This document shows, piece by piece, positions 18,395-25,965 of a DNA stretch of 64,000 nt. The translations under genes were made by a program, and so were the position numbers. The stretch is from Paraconexibacter algicola. Its GTDB lineage: Bacteria; Actinomycetota; Thermoleophilia; Solirubrobacterales; Solirubrobacteraceae. Below the pieces are notes generated by a model. The model worked only from the letters and a program-made list of their open reading frames with translations, did no database searches and was not told where the DNA came from. Each line of letters starts with the position of its first letter. The stretch's first letter is position 1. The DNA lies in assembly GCF_003044185.1 (NCBI RefSeq), contig NZ_PYYB01000001.1:1116001-1180000 (forward strand). The letters are read 5' to 3'.

Positions 18395-20002
18395 TCAGGC
18401 CGCGCCGCTGCCCGCGCCCGCCAGGGCGAGCGCCTGCGCCGCGTGCGCGGCGACGACCGCGAGCACCTCGAGCTCGGTGTCCGTCGGGCGCAGGCCGGAG
18501 GCGGGCCGGTCGACCGACAGGATCCCGGCCGGGTGGCCGTCCGCGTCGCGCATCGGCACCAGCAGCAGGTCGTGGGGGCGCCAGGCGTCCGCTCCCGCGG
18601 CCACCGGTCCGCCGAGATCCGGCACGTGGTCGGGACCGTCGATCGACACCTCCGCCTCCGCGGGGACGAAGAACGTGCCGGCGCGCGCGAACCGCGGCAT
18701 CAGCAGCGGCGCCCAGTCGGCGTCCTCGTAGACGGCGCCCAGCAGCGCGACGTCGAGCTCCGGGCCGGAGGTCCAGGCGACCTCCCAGCGGCCGTCGGCG
18801 CGCCGGCGGTTGACGACGAGGTCCTGCCAGCCGAGGTGGTGGCCGAGCGTCTCGCGCAGCGCCGCGTAGACCGCCGCGGGCCCGTGCGGCACGGCGGCGA
18901 GGATCCCGGTGAGCCGGCGCGTGGTGCCGACCGTCGTGCGCAGCTCCGCCTCCAGGCGCAGGCGCTCCTCCTCGCGGCGGCGCTCGCGCAGGTCCTTGAA
19001 CGTGACGAGCACCCCGCCGCGCCCCTGCGCGCCGTCCGGCACGCGGGCCGCGGCGACGAGCACCGGGATCGCCGACCCGTCCTCGTGGCGCAGCTCGTGC
19101 GCACCCCCGGCCCCGCCCTCGCGGCGGGTCTGCTCGAGCAGCGCGTCGAGCGCCGCGGCGTCCTGCGGCGGCCAGAACGGCCACGGGGCGCGCGCACCGA
19201 GCAGCGCGCCGCGGTCGTGGCCGACGAGCTGCTCGAGCGCGTCGTTGACCTGGACGACCGCCCCGTCGCGCAGGACGAGCAGGCCGTCCTGCACGGTCGA
19301 GGCGACCGCGGCGGTCCAGCGGCGGTCCTCGCGCAGCTGCTCCTCCAGCCGGCGCTGCGCGACGAGCGCCTCGACCGACCAGCCGACCCGCGCCACCGTC
19401 CCGGTCGACGCGCCGCGCTGCACCGTGAGGGTGCCGCCGAGCGCGTCGGCGCCGCGGCGCAGCCGCTCCAGCCCGACGTGACCCGCGGCGCCCGCGCCGC
19501 GCACCCGCCGGTCGTCGACCCCGAGGCCGTCGTCGACGACGCGGACGTCGAGCCGCCCGGCGGCGACCGTGACGTCCACGACCACGGCGGACGCCCGCGC
19601 GTGGCGCACGACGTTGCCCAGCAGCTCGCGCGCGGCCTCGCGCACGAGCGCGTCGTGGATCCCGTGCGCGGCCGGGGCGACCGCGACGGTGGTCGTGAAC
19701 CGGCCGCGGCGGGCGGCCTCGTCGGCGATCCGGCCGATCGCCACGTCGAGCGGGTCGGCGTCCAGGCCGTCCTCGTGCATCGAGGTCAGCAGCGAGCGCA
19801 GCGCGTCCCCGACCTCCTGGAGTCGGCCCGGGAGCGTCGCGAGCAGGTCCTGGTCCCCGGCGAGCGCCTCCTCGGCGTCCTGGCGGGCGGCGAGCAGCGC
19901 CTGCAGCGGGCCGTCGTGCAGCGCGTCCGCGAGGCGGCGCCGCTCGGCCCGCTCGGCGTCGACGAGCTCCGCGAGCTCCGGCGATGACGGGCCAGGGACC
20001 AT
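18395..20002 (-). CDS. NarL/DesK-type sensor histidine kinase with kinase domain first, then PAS and GAF
   Basis: The protein has 535 residues from ATG 20002, preferred over GTG 20038 because CGGGA lies 5-6 nt upstream. The HisKA_3 helix with the phospho-accepting His is RRRLADALHDGPLQALL near residues 22-38; the ATPase N-box is REAARELLGNVVRHA, with G-boxes VVDDGLGV and AGHVGLERLRR ending near residue 195. After this come a PAS domain (AAVASTVQDGLLVLRDG to about residue 340) and a GAF-like domain (HPAGILSVDRPASGL). No membrane helix is present. Sensor-after-kinase order is unusual, since sensors normally come first. No response regulator gene is adjacent. It could be a soluble kinase for redox or ligand sensing; the signal is unknown. 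Confidence 0.82.
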   Translation of the reverse strand: MVPGPSSPELAELVDAERAERRRLADALHDGPLQALLAARQDAEEALAGDQDLLATLPGRLQEVGDALRSLLTSMHEDGLDADPLDVAIGRIADEAARRGRFTTTVAVAPAAHGIHDALVREAARELLGNVVRHARASAVVVDVTVAAGRLDVRVVDDGLGVDDRRVRGAGAAGHVGLERLRRGADALGGTLTVQRGASTGTVARVGWSVEALVAQRRLEEQLREDRRWTAAVASTVQDGLLVLRDGAVVQVNDALEQLVGHDRGALLGARAPWPFWPPQDAAALDALLEQTRREGGAGGAHELRHEDGSAIPVLVAAARVPDGAQGRGGVLVTFKDLRERRREEERLRLEAELRTTVGTTRRLTGILAAVPHGPAAVYAALRETLGHHLGWQDLVVNRRRADGRWEVAWTSGPELDVALLGAVYEDADWAPLLMPRFARAGTFFVPAEAEVSIDGPDHVPDLGGPVAAGADAWRPHDLLLVPMRDADGHPAGILSVDRPASGLRPTDTELEVLAVVAAHAAQALALAGAGSGAA

Positions 20003-20066
20003 CCGGTCCCGAGGATGACGCCACGGCGGACGCGCCACAAGGGCGACGTCCGCCGCGGGTCGGGAC

Positions 20067-21845
20067 CTACTCGTCCTGGTAGGGGGCGCGGACGGTCTTG
20101 AACGGCCCGTCCTCGGGGCCGACCTCGAGCGTCAGCGGGCGGCCCTTCTTCGGCGTCTCCTTGTAGTTGAAGTAGACGCCGTCCTTGCGCTTGCCGCTGA
20201 GGCGCAGCGCGTCGGTGCCCCACAGGCGGCTGCCGCTCTCGGACTCCTTGCCGAGGAGCAGGCCGAACAGGGCCTCGCCGTCGATGCCGCCCTTGACGCC
20301 CTCGGCGTCGAGCAGCACGGTGCCGGAGTCGCGGTCGACGAGCATGCCGATCGTGGAGCCGCGCTTCACGCCGACCGCGGTCGCCGCGAACGTGTACGAG
20401 GCGCCCTCGTCCTCGACGCCCGCGTAGAACTCGGGCGCCTCCTCCTTCTTGCCGTCGAGCTCGTAGTAGAGCCCCTCACCGCCACCGGAGACGAACACCG
20501 TGTCGGTCTGGCCCGGGGCGATCCGGATCGAGTCGATCGCGACGACGAGGCCGTTGCCGACGAGGTCGAGGTCGACGCGGCGCGGCCGCTCGAGGTTGGA
20601 CCCGTCGATCGCGAACGAGATGTTGCGCCCGGCGGGCACCCGGTAGCGCGGCTCCGGGGAGGACTCCCAGTTGCGGACGCTGAATCCCTGGTCGACCTCG
20701 ATCCCGGGGATCTCCTGCAGGAGCTTCCCGTCGAGGATGCCGGTGGTGCGGCCCTTGTCGTCGGTGAAGATCAGGTGCGGGTGGTCGGAGGGGTTGCCGC
20801 GCAGCGTGATCTCCGCGTACTGCTTGGCCTTCGGCAGCACGGAGCCGAGCGCCTCGCCGCCGTCGGCCTCGCTGCCGCCGCAGAACGGGCACGGCTGCTG
20901 CTGGTCACCGGGGCTGGTCGGGAGCAGCACCATCGACTGCGTCTCGTCGTCGCCCTCGTAGACCTCGCCGAGGTTCTGCGGGTTCGTGCCGCCGACGTAG
21001 CGCCACGTCTCCTCCTGCACGTTCACCTCGACCGCCCGGACGATCCCGGGGAAGTTGTTGTCGTAGACGAGGATCGCCATCTCGCCGTCGCCCTTGTCCT
21101 CGATCGCGAACGGCGTGATGGCGTGACCGCCGGTGCCGTCGGCCATGAGGATCCCGAGCGTGTAGTCCTCCTCGCCGGACACGAGCGTGTCGGTGAGGAT
21201 GTCGACGATCTTCGACGGCGTGCCCTGCACGATCGCCTCCTGGACGAGCGGCAGGTCCTGGTAGACCCAGTGCTCGGCGATGGAGGTCTGCAGCGCGGGG
21301 TTGTCGACGATCTCGAGCGCCGCGGTCTGCTCGGCGCCGAACTCGGCGGCCTTGAGGTTCTGCTGGAACATGCGGATCGCGGCGACCGAGAAGCCCATGC
21401 AGTGGCCGCCGGCCATGCGCTCGTTCTCGTTCTCCATCCACCGCTTGGCGGGCGCGGTCAGGACGCAGTCCGTGCCGCTGCCGCGGACGCAGACCTGCTC
21501 GCCGAAGAAGGACTCGACCTCGGCCGGGGTGAGGTTCTCGGGGCCGACGTCGTTGCCGTAGTTCTCGAAGCCGAAGCCGTCCACGTCGGGACGGAAGCCG
21601 CTGTCGGCGACGATCTCGCCGGTCGGCTCGTAGCTCTCGTCGGTGCCGGCGGAGGCGGTGTCGCCCTCCTCGGCGGTGAGGCTGCGCAGCGCCTTGGGCG
21701 GCGCCTTGTCGCCGAGCGCGGCGATCGGGGTCTTGCCCTTGGCGCGCTCCGAGACCTTCGGCGCGTCGTCGTCCCCGCCGCCGCAGCCGGCCAGCCCGGC
21801 GGCGAGCGCGCACGCACCCGCCGCCAGGCGCAGCCGCAGGCTCAT
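20067..21845 (-). CDS. Lipoprotein with possible papain-like (Cys-His-Asn) peptidase core
   Basis: The 592-residue protein has a signal peptide ending in the lipobox LAGC (Cys near residue 21), then an acidic linker, so it should be lipid-anchored outside the membrane. I do not recognise the family with certainty. The core shows three spaced motifs: ERMAGGHCMGFSVAAIRMF (Cys after GGH, on a helix), ADGTGGHAITPFAIED (His starting a strand) and EMAILVYDNNFPG (Asp/Asn), the order seen in papain-like and C39-like peptidases and transglutaminases. Another Cys pair, PCPFCGGSE, follows. The C-terminal 200 residues are beta-rich. The start ATG overlaps the stop of the DUF4333 gene, so both lipoproteins are made together. 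Confidence 0.65.
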   Translation of the reverse strand: MSLRLRLAAGACALAAGLAGCGGGDDDAPKVSERAKGKTPIAALGDKAPPKALRSLTAEEGDTASAGTDESYEPTGEIVADSGFRPDVDGFGFENYGNDVGPENLTPAEVESFFGEQVCVRGSGTDCVLTAPAKRWMENENERMAGGHCMGFSVAAIRMFQQNLKAAEFGAEQTAALEIVDNPALQTSIAEHWVYQDLPLVQEAIVQGTPSKIVDILTDTLVSGEEDYTLGILMADGTGGHAITPFAIEDKGDGEMAILVYDNNFPGIVRAVEVNVQEETWRYVGGTNPQNLGEVYEGDDETQSMVLLPTSPGDQQQPCPFCGGSEADGGEALGSVLPKAKQYAEITLRGNPSDHPHLIFTDDKGRTTGILDGKLLQEIPGIEVDQGFSVRNWESSPEPRYRVPAGRNISFAIDGSNLERPRRVDLDLVGNGLVVAIDSIRIAPGQTDTVFVSGGGEGLYYELDGKKEEAPEFYAGVEDEGASYTFAATAVGVKRGSTIGMLVDRDSGTVLLDAEGVKGGIDGEALFGLLLGKESESGSRLWGTDALRLSGKRKDGVYFNYKETPKKGRPLTLEVGPEDGPFKTVRAPYQDE

Positions 21846-22135
21846 CCGAGCTTCCAGCTGATGTTGCCGTCGTCGTCCTTCTGCGTGACGTTGACCGTGC
21901 CGGTCCGGCCGTCGCTGCCCTTGGCGTCACAGGTGAACGTGTCGCCCTTCTTGGCCTCGACGTCGTCGGGGCAGGTCACGGTGACCGTGCCGCCGAGCTG
22001 CTCGCTCAGGCTGGCGCCGATGGACTCCTCGGCCTTGTCGGTGTTGACGGTCTTGCCGGTCGAGACCTCCGCCGAGCAGCCGCCGAGTCCGAGGGCGGCG
22101 ACGGCGAGCAGGGAGACGGCGAATCGCGTGGTCAT
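21842..22135 (-). CDS. DUF4333 lipoprotein
   Basis: This 97-residue protein has a signal peptide with lipobox LGGC (Cys near residue 20), then a single small domain. EESIGASLSEQLGG, VTCPDDVEAKKGDTFTCDAK (two Cys) and the C-terminal VTQKDDDGNISWKLG match DUF4333, a common actinobacterial extracytoplasmic domain of unknown function. GGAGG lies 5 nt before the ATG. The stop overlaps the ATG of the large lipoprotein downstream. Confidence 0.9.
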   Translation of the reverse strand: MTTRFAVSLLAVAALGLGGCSAEVSTGKTVNTDKAEESIGASLSEQLGGTVTVTCPDDVEAKKGDTFTCDAKGSDGRTGTVNVTQKDDDGNISWKLG

Positions 22136-22189
22136 GGGGGGAGGACCTCCGTGGGTCGTTCGGTGGGTGATGGTGCGCTGACCGATGGC

Positions 22190-22597
22190 TCAGGCGGCCT
22201 GCGCCTGCAGCACCCGGTTCAGGTTGCGCTGGAAGAAGTAGGTGCCGACGGGCCCGAGCAGGAACATCAGGACGAACCCGACGGGCGCGCTCATGTCCGG
22301 CTCGCGGCCGACGAGGCCCTCGGCGACGTTCAGGCGCTTCCAGGTGCGGAACATCGAGACGACCGCCGGGACGATCACGAGCGCGCCGAGCGTGACGGCG
22401 AGCACGGAGGTCACCGGGCTGGTGCCGGCCTCCTCGGTCCCCTTCGCCCGGCCGATCGCGGCGAGCTCCTTGTTGACCTTGTAGTACCAGACGATGCCGT
22501 AGATGCCGAGCGTGATCAGCGTCAGGCCGATGACACCCAGCGGGTTGCGCACGCGTCCGTCCTCGCCGCTGCCGGCGATCTGCACGTTCTCTGCCAT
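22190..22597 (-). CDS. DUF4234 membrane protein
   Basis: The 135-residue protein has a polar N-terminus and about three hydrophobic helices: LGVIGLTLITLGIYGIVWYY (residues about 20-39, the DUF4234 signature), TSVLAVTLGALVIVPAVVSM and a C-terminal one. DUF4234 members are small inner-membrane proteins of unknown role, common in actinobacteria. GGGGGAA lies 6 nt upstream of the ATG, in the same form as the site before the small ORF at 40711-40854. A hairpin lies 35 nt upstream of the start. Confidence 0.88.
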   Translation of the reverse strand: MAENVQIAGSGEDGRVRNPLGVIGLTLITLGIYGIVWYYKVNKELAAIGRAKGTEEAGTSPVTSVLAVTLGALVIVPAVVSMFRTWKRLNVAEGLVGREPDMSAPVGFVLMFLLGPVGTYFFQRNLNRVLQAQAA

Positions 22598-22631
22598 GGG
22601 AATTCCCCCGTATGTGGTTGCTGACCGGCCC

Positions 22632-22649
22632 CGTCGCAGCCCTGCGACG
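22632..22649 (-). terminator. Short hairpin between glycosyltransferase and DUF4234 genes
   Basis: CGTCGCA (22632-22638) and TGCGACG (22643-22649) form a perfect 7-bp stem with a 4-nt loop, 63 nt after the glycosyltransferase stop. It could be a terminator or part of the DUF4234 leader; no T-run follows. Confidence 0.4.
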
Positions 22650-22711
22650 CTTGGAACTGGGCCGTTGAGGCGCGGAAGGTAGCAGGCACGCGGCGGGTCT
22701 CCAACCCCACC

Positions 22712-23713
22712 TCAGGCCACCGTGACGAGCGGCACACCCGGTGCGGCGGCGCCCGGGAGGTGCCGGCCGAACGCCTCGAGGATCGACCGGCGCTCCGCGT
22801 CGGGCGTGTAGCGCGCGCGGATCGCGGCGGACGCGGTGCGGGCGCGCGCCTCCAGGCCGGCCGGGTCGGCGCGGTGCGCGTCGAGCACCTCCTCGACCTG
22901 CCGCGCGAACGCGACGATGTCGCCCTGCGGGACCGGGTAGCCGTGCTCGTGGGTGAAGTAGTCGCGCCCGCCCATGCCGTGGTAGCCGACGACGAGGCAG
23001 CCGGCCGCCATCGCCTCCTTCGGCGGGAACGGGCAGCCCTCCGGGTAGCCGAACGAGAGGAAGACCAGCGAGGAGCGCTGGGCGGCGGCGACCTCGCGCT
23101 CGTTCATGCCGTGCAGCGGCACGACCTCGACGTCGCGCAGCGCGCCGCGCTGGCTGAGGATGTTCAGCACCTGGCCGGCCTGGTCGGCGTGCTTGCGCGG
23201 CATGTACGTGAGCCGCCGCGGCCGCGGCGCGCCCGTCTCCTCCACGAACCACAGGGCCGGGTCGAGCTGGTAGGTGATCCGCCGCACGTCCAGGTGCGGG
23301 AACGCGTAGCGCAGGTAGGCGGCGTTGTCGTCGCTGACGCAGACCGCGCCCGCGACCTCCGGGTGGTCGTAGGCGGTGGTCCCGGGGGCGGTGACGTGGT
23401 CGTAGCCGTGGAACGTGTTGTAGGCGTTCTGGTTGAACACCACCTTGCGCACGCCCGGGGCGATCTCCCCGAGTCGCGGCCCGTAGACCTCGGGCACGAC
23501 GAGCAGGTCGCGGCCCGGGACGGGCGCGGCCTGCGCCGCGCACACGACCGGGGTGGCGTGCTCGAACCAGGTGCAGGCGAAGCCGGGCTGGTCGTGCACG
23601 ACGACCGCCGGGATCCCGGCGTCGTTGCAGTGGTCGACGGCCCGGTAGACGACGCGGACGCCCCCCGAGGGGACGTCGGTGTCGGGGCACACGAAGTACG
23701 CGCGAGGCTCCAC
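22712..23713 (-). CDS. GT-B glycosyltransferase (family 4-like)
   Basis: The 333-residue protein begins FVCPDTDVPSGGVRVVYRAV, the N-terminal GT-B strand and glycine loop that binds the acceptor. The donor side shows RKHADQAGQVLNIL, then EVVPLHGMNEREVAAAQRSS and LSFGYPEGCPFPPKEAMAAG, where E-G-x-P-x-P-x-E matches the EX7E motif of GT4 enzymes. Such enzymes build glycans from nucleotide sugars in the cytoplasm. The GTG start at 23713 is only 7 nt from a sigma-28-type -10 element, so the mRNA is probably leaderless and the gene co-regulated with flagella. The gene stands alone: opposite-strand gene upstream, DUF4234 downstream after a hairpin. Confidence 0.88.
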   Translation of the reverse strand: MEPRAYFVCPDTDVPSGGVRVVYRAVDHCNDAGIPAVVVHDQPGFACTWFEHATPVVCAAQAAPVPGRDLLVVPEVYGPRLGEIAPGVRKVVFNQNAYNTFHGYDHVTAPGTTAYDHPEVAGAVCVSDDNAAYLRYAFPHLDVRRITYQLDPALWFVEETGAPRPRRLTYMPRKHADQAGQVLNILSQRGALRDVEVVPLHGMNEREVAAAQRSSLVFLSFGYPEGCPFPPKEAMAAGCLVVGYHGMGGRDYFTHEHGYPVPQGDIVAFARQVEEVLDAHRADPAGLEARARTASAAIRARYTPDAERRSILEAFGRHLPGAAAPGVPLVTVA

Positions 23714-23720
23714 GTCCGGG

Positions 23721-23747
23721 TGGTCGGCCGGGACGGCTCCCGGTTGA
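23721..23747 (-). promoter_or_regulatory. Sigma-28-type promoter of the glycosyltransferase (TCAA-N15-GCCGACCA)
   Basis: On the minus strand TCAA (23747-23744) and GCCGACCA (23728-23721) are separated by exactly 15 nt. Seven nt lie between the -10 and the GTG start (23713), so transcription should begin at or beside the start codon. Confidence 0.7.
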
Positions 23748-23778
23748 GCGCCCGCGCGGCGCCTGGGACCATCGGCGG

Positions 23779-24456
23779 ATGCTCCGTGACGACCTGCGAC
23801 GCGGGCCGGTCCCGCTGCTCGTCGCGGTGGCGCTCGGGGTGCTGCTCGGCCTCGCCGCCCGCGCCGGGGACCATGCGCCGGTCGGGACGGTGGGCGCGGC
23901 GACGGCGCTCGGCGGTCCGTGGCTGGTGGTGGCGTTCGCGGCCGGGGCGGTCGGGGCGCGGGTCGGGGCAGGTGGCCGCGTCGCGCGGCGTCGGGAGGCG
24001 CGCGCCGGGGCGGTGCGCGGCGCCGTCTGCGTGATCGCCGGGGTCGTCGTCTACTACGCGATGATGTGGCTCGTCGAGCGGCGCACCGGCCCGGGCTACG
24101 CGGTGCCCGTCGCGACCGCCTGGTCCCTCGGCGGCGTCGTGGTCGGCGGGTCGTTCGGCGCGCTCGGGGCGGCGTGGCGCACGGGCGGACCGTGGGCGTC
24201 GCGCTGGGCGGCGGTCCTCGGCGGCGCGCTGCTCGGGGAGGCGGTGGTGCTGCGGGCCCTGTGGGAGCGCCCGGACCTCGAGCGCGTGGCGGCGCTGCAG
24301 GCCCTCGCGGCGCTCGTGCTGGTCGCCGCGCTGGCGCCGCGTCCGCGGGCGTGGCCCGCGGCGCTGCCGGTGCTCGCGAGCACCGCGGGTGCGTTCGCGC
24401 TCGCCGCCCTGGTCCTGCGCGAGGGCGCGCGGGCCGCCGGCTGGGCCGGCGCCTGA
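23779..24456 (+). CDS. Multi-pass membrane protein (DUF6518-like)
   Basis: The 225-residue protein has about six hydrophobic helices: residues about 10-27, 38-57, 75-95, 105-125, 140-160 and 165-215 (two). Charged turns such as RRREARAG lie between them. The layout resembles small actinobacterial proteins grouped as DUF6518, but I am not certain of the family and no function is known. It is divergent from the glycosyltransferase gene and convergent with the DUF354 gene, so it is probably transcribed alone. Confidence 0.7.
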   Translation: MLRDDLRRGPVPLLVAVALGVLLGLAARAGDHAPVGTVGAATALGGPWLVVAFAAGAVGARVGAGGRVARRREARAGAVRGAVCVIAGVVVYYAMMWLVERRTGPGYAVPVATAWSLGGVVVGGSFGALGAAWRTGGPWASRWAAVLGGALLGEAVVLRALWERPDLERVAALQALAALVLVAALAPRPRAWPAALPVLASTAGAFALAALVLREGARAAGWAGA

Positions 24457-24469
24457 CCGGCGTCCGGGC

Positions 24470-25483
24470 TCAGCGCAGCGGCGAGCAGAGCAGGTCGACG
24501 AGGACCGCCGGGTCGCGCGTCACGCGGTCCGGGGACAGGGCGCCCGGCGCCCGGTCGGGCGCGCGGGTGAGCTCGAGCTCCTCGGCGGAGGAGAGGCGGC
24601 GCAGGCGGCCCTCGGCGATGAGCCGCTCGTCGACGGCGCCGAGCCGCCCCTCGAACGTCGTGTAGACGGGCGTGCCGAGCGCGACCGCCTCGCGGTTCAT
24701 CGTGCCGCCCGCGCTGACGACGAGGTCCGCGAACGCGATCAGCGACGGGGCGTCGATCGCGCGCTCGGGGACGATCACGCCGCCGAAGCGGGCGAGGTCG
24801 GCGCGCTGCTCGGGCGTGCGCGGGAGGACGACGACCTGGCCCTGCTCGCGCAGCCGGTGCAGGGCGGCGGCGAAGACGTCGTTCTCGAAGCGGTGGTAGA
24901 GCGCGACCGCGGGCGGGGTGCGCACGACCGCCAGCGGCAGCGCCGGGTCGAGGCCGAGCTCGTCGAGGACCGCCGCGTCCGGGGTCAGGTCCGCGAGGTA
25001 GTACTCCTCCTTCAGCCCCGCGTAGGCGCGGATCTTCGTCCGTGCCCCGTAGCGGTCCAGGCGCTGCGGGGGGATCGCGTCGGGGACCACGACCGCGTTC
25101 CCGAGCCGGCAGTTGACCGTGTGCTGCACGGTCGCCCACTCGTAGTCGAACATCGTCGAGCGCGGGATCCGCAGGAACGCGGCGGCGACCGTGACGTCGT
25201 TGGAGCCGTGGCCGAGCGCGAGGTCGAAGCGGCCGTTGCGGCGCGCCCACCGGGCCAGCGCGGTGCTGCGGTCGACGAGCCCCAGGCCCTTCGCCGCGAG
25301 CCGGCCGCCCCGGTGCCGGCCGATGACCTCGGCGTCGATGCCGTGCCGCTCGCACAGCGCGACGGTCTGCGCGAAGTCCCGCGCGGTCACGCGGACCTCG
25401 GCGCCGCGCGAGCGGAGCACCTCGATCACGGGGCGCAGGACGAGGACGTGCGGCGAGTTGGTCAGGTCGATCCAGACGCGCAT
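24470..25483 (-). CDS. DUF354 protein (glycosyltransferase-like, MurG/epimerase fold)
   Basis: The 337-residue protein opens with MRVWIDLTNSPHVLVLRPVI, the DUF354 signature, followed by EVRVTARDFAQTV and FDLALGHGSNDVTVAA. The C-terminal half has VVRTPPAVALYH, EQGQVVVLPRTPEQ and DLVVSAGGTMNREAVALGTP, the donor-binding pattern shared with MurG and UDP-GlcNAc 2-epimerase folds. DUF354 members are common near surface-glycan genes and are thought to be glycosyltransferase-related; the reaction is not established. It is transcribed alone and ends opposite the membrane-protein gene. Confidence 0.85.
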   Translation of the reverse strand: MRVWIDLTNSPHVLVLRPVIEVLRSRGAEVRVTARDFAQTVALCERHGIDAEVIGRHRGGRLAAKGLGLVDRSTALARWARRNGRFDLALGHGSNDVTVAAAFLRIPRSTMFDYEWATVQHTVNCRLGNAVVVPDAIPPQRLDRYGARTKIRAYAGLKEEYYLADLTPDAAVLDELGLDPALPLAVVRTPPAVALYHRFENDVFAAALHRLREQGQVVVLPRTPEQRADLARFGGVIVPERAIDAPSLIAFADLVVSAGGTMNREAVALGTPVYTTFEGRLGAVDERLIAEGRLRRLSSAEELELTRAPDRAPGALSPDRVTRDPAVLVDLLCSPLR

Positions 25484-25530
25484 CTCGGTGCGGGAGCGTC
25501 GCAGGTCGGGCGCCCGGGTAGCGTGCGCGC

Positions 25531-25965
25531 ATGGGCATCACGCGCATGGACAACGTCGCGATCGTCGTCGAGGACCTCGACGCGACGGTCGCGTTCTTCG
25601 TCGCGCTCGGGCTCGAGCTCGAGGGACGCACGACCGTCGAGGGGGACTGGTCGGGCCGGGTCACCGGCATCCCCGGACAGCGCGTGGACATCGCGATGAT
25701 GCGCACCCCCGACGGGCACGGCCGGCTCGAGCTCTGCCGGTACCTCGAACCCGCGCCGGTCGCCGACCACCGCACCGCCCCGGTCAACGCCCTGGGCTAC
25801 CTGCGGGTGATGTTCGCGGTCGAGGACCTCGAGGAGACGCTCGCGCGCGTGGAGCCGCTCGGCGGCCGGGTCGTCGACGAGGTCGTCGACTACCAGGGGG
25901 TCTACCGGCTCTGCTACCTCCGCGGGCCGGAGGGCGTGCTGATCGGCCTCGCGCAGGAGCTCTAG
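25531..25965 (+). CDS. VOC family protein (glyoxalase/bleomycin-resistance fold)
   Basis: The 144-residue protein contains both beta-alpha-beta-beta-beta units of the vicinal-oxygen-chelate fold: TRMDNVAIVVEDLDATVAFF at the start and GYLRVMFAVEDLEETLARV in the middle, ending with YLRGPEGVLIGLAQEL. Metal-ligand-like Glu/His occur in RLELCRY and in the C-terminal strand. The substrate cannot be inferred. Its TAG shares the CTAG tetranucleotide with the stop of the convergent DegT gene. Confidence 0.87.
   Translation: MGITRMDNVAIVVEDLDATVAFFVALGLELEGRTTVEGDWSGRVTGIPGQRVDIAMMRTPDGHGRLELCRYLEPAPVADHRTAPVNALGYLRVMFAVEDLEETLARVEPLGGRVVDEVVDYQGVYRLCYLRGPEGVLIGLAQEL

Noticed and set aside
18387-18400. 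Perfect palindrome GCCTGAGCTCAGGC at the convergent stops of the glycosyltransferase and kinase genes
   Set aside because: It arises from two TGA stops facing each other; too short for a confident terminator and no other sign of function.
22642-22668. TTGA upstream of the DUF4234 gene as a possible sigma-28 -35
   Set aside because: The matching -10 position does not contain CCGA; it falls in the short hairpin instead.
25962-25965. CTAG shared by the stops of the convergent VOC and DegT genes
   Set aside because: A self-complementary tetranucleotide serving two stops is a natural result of tight packing, not a signal.
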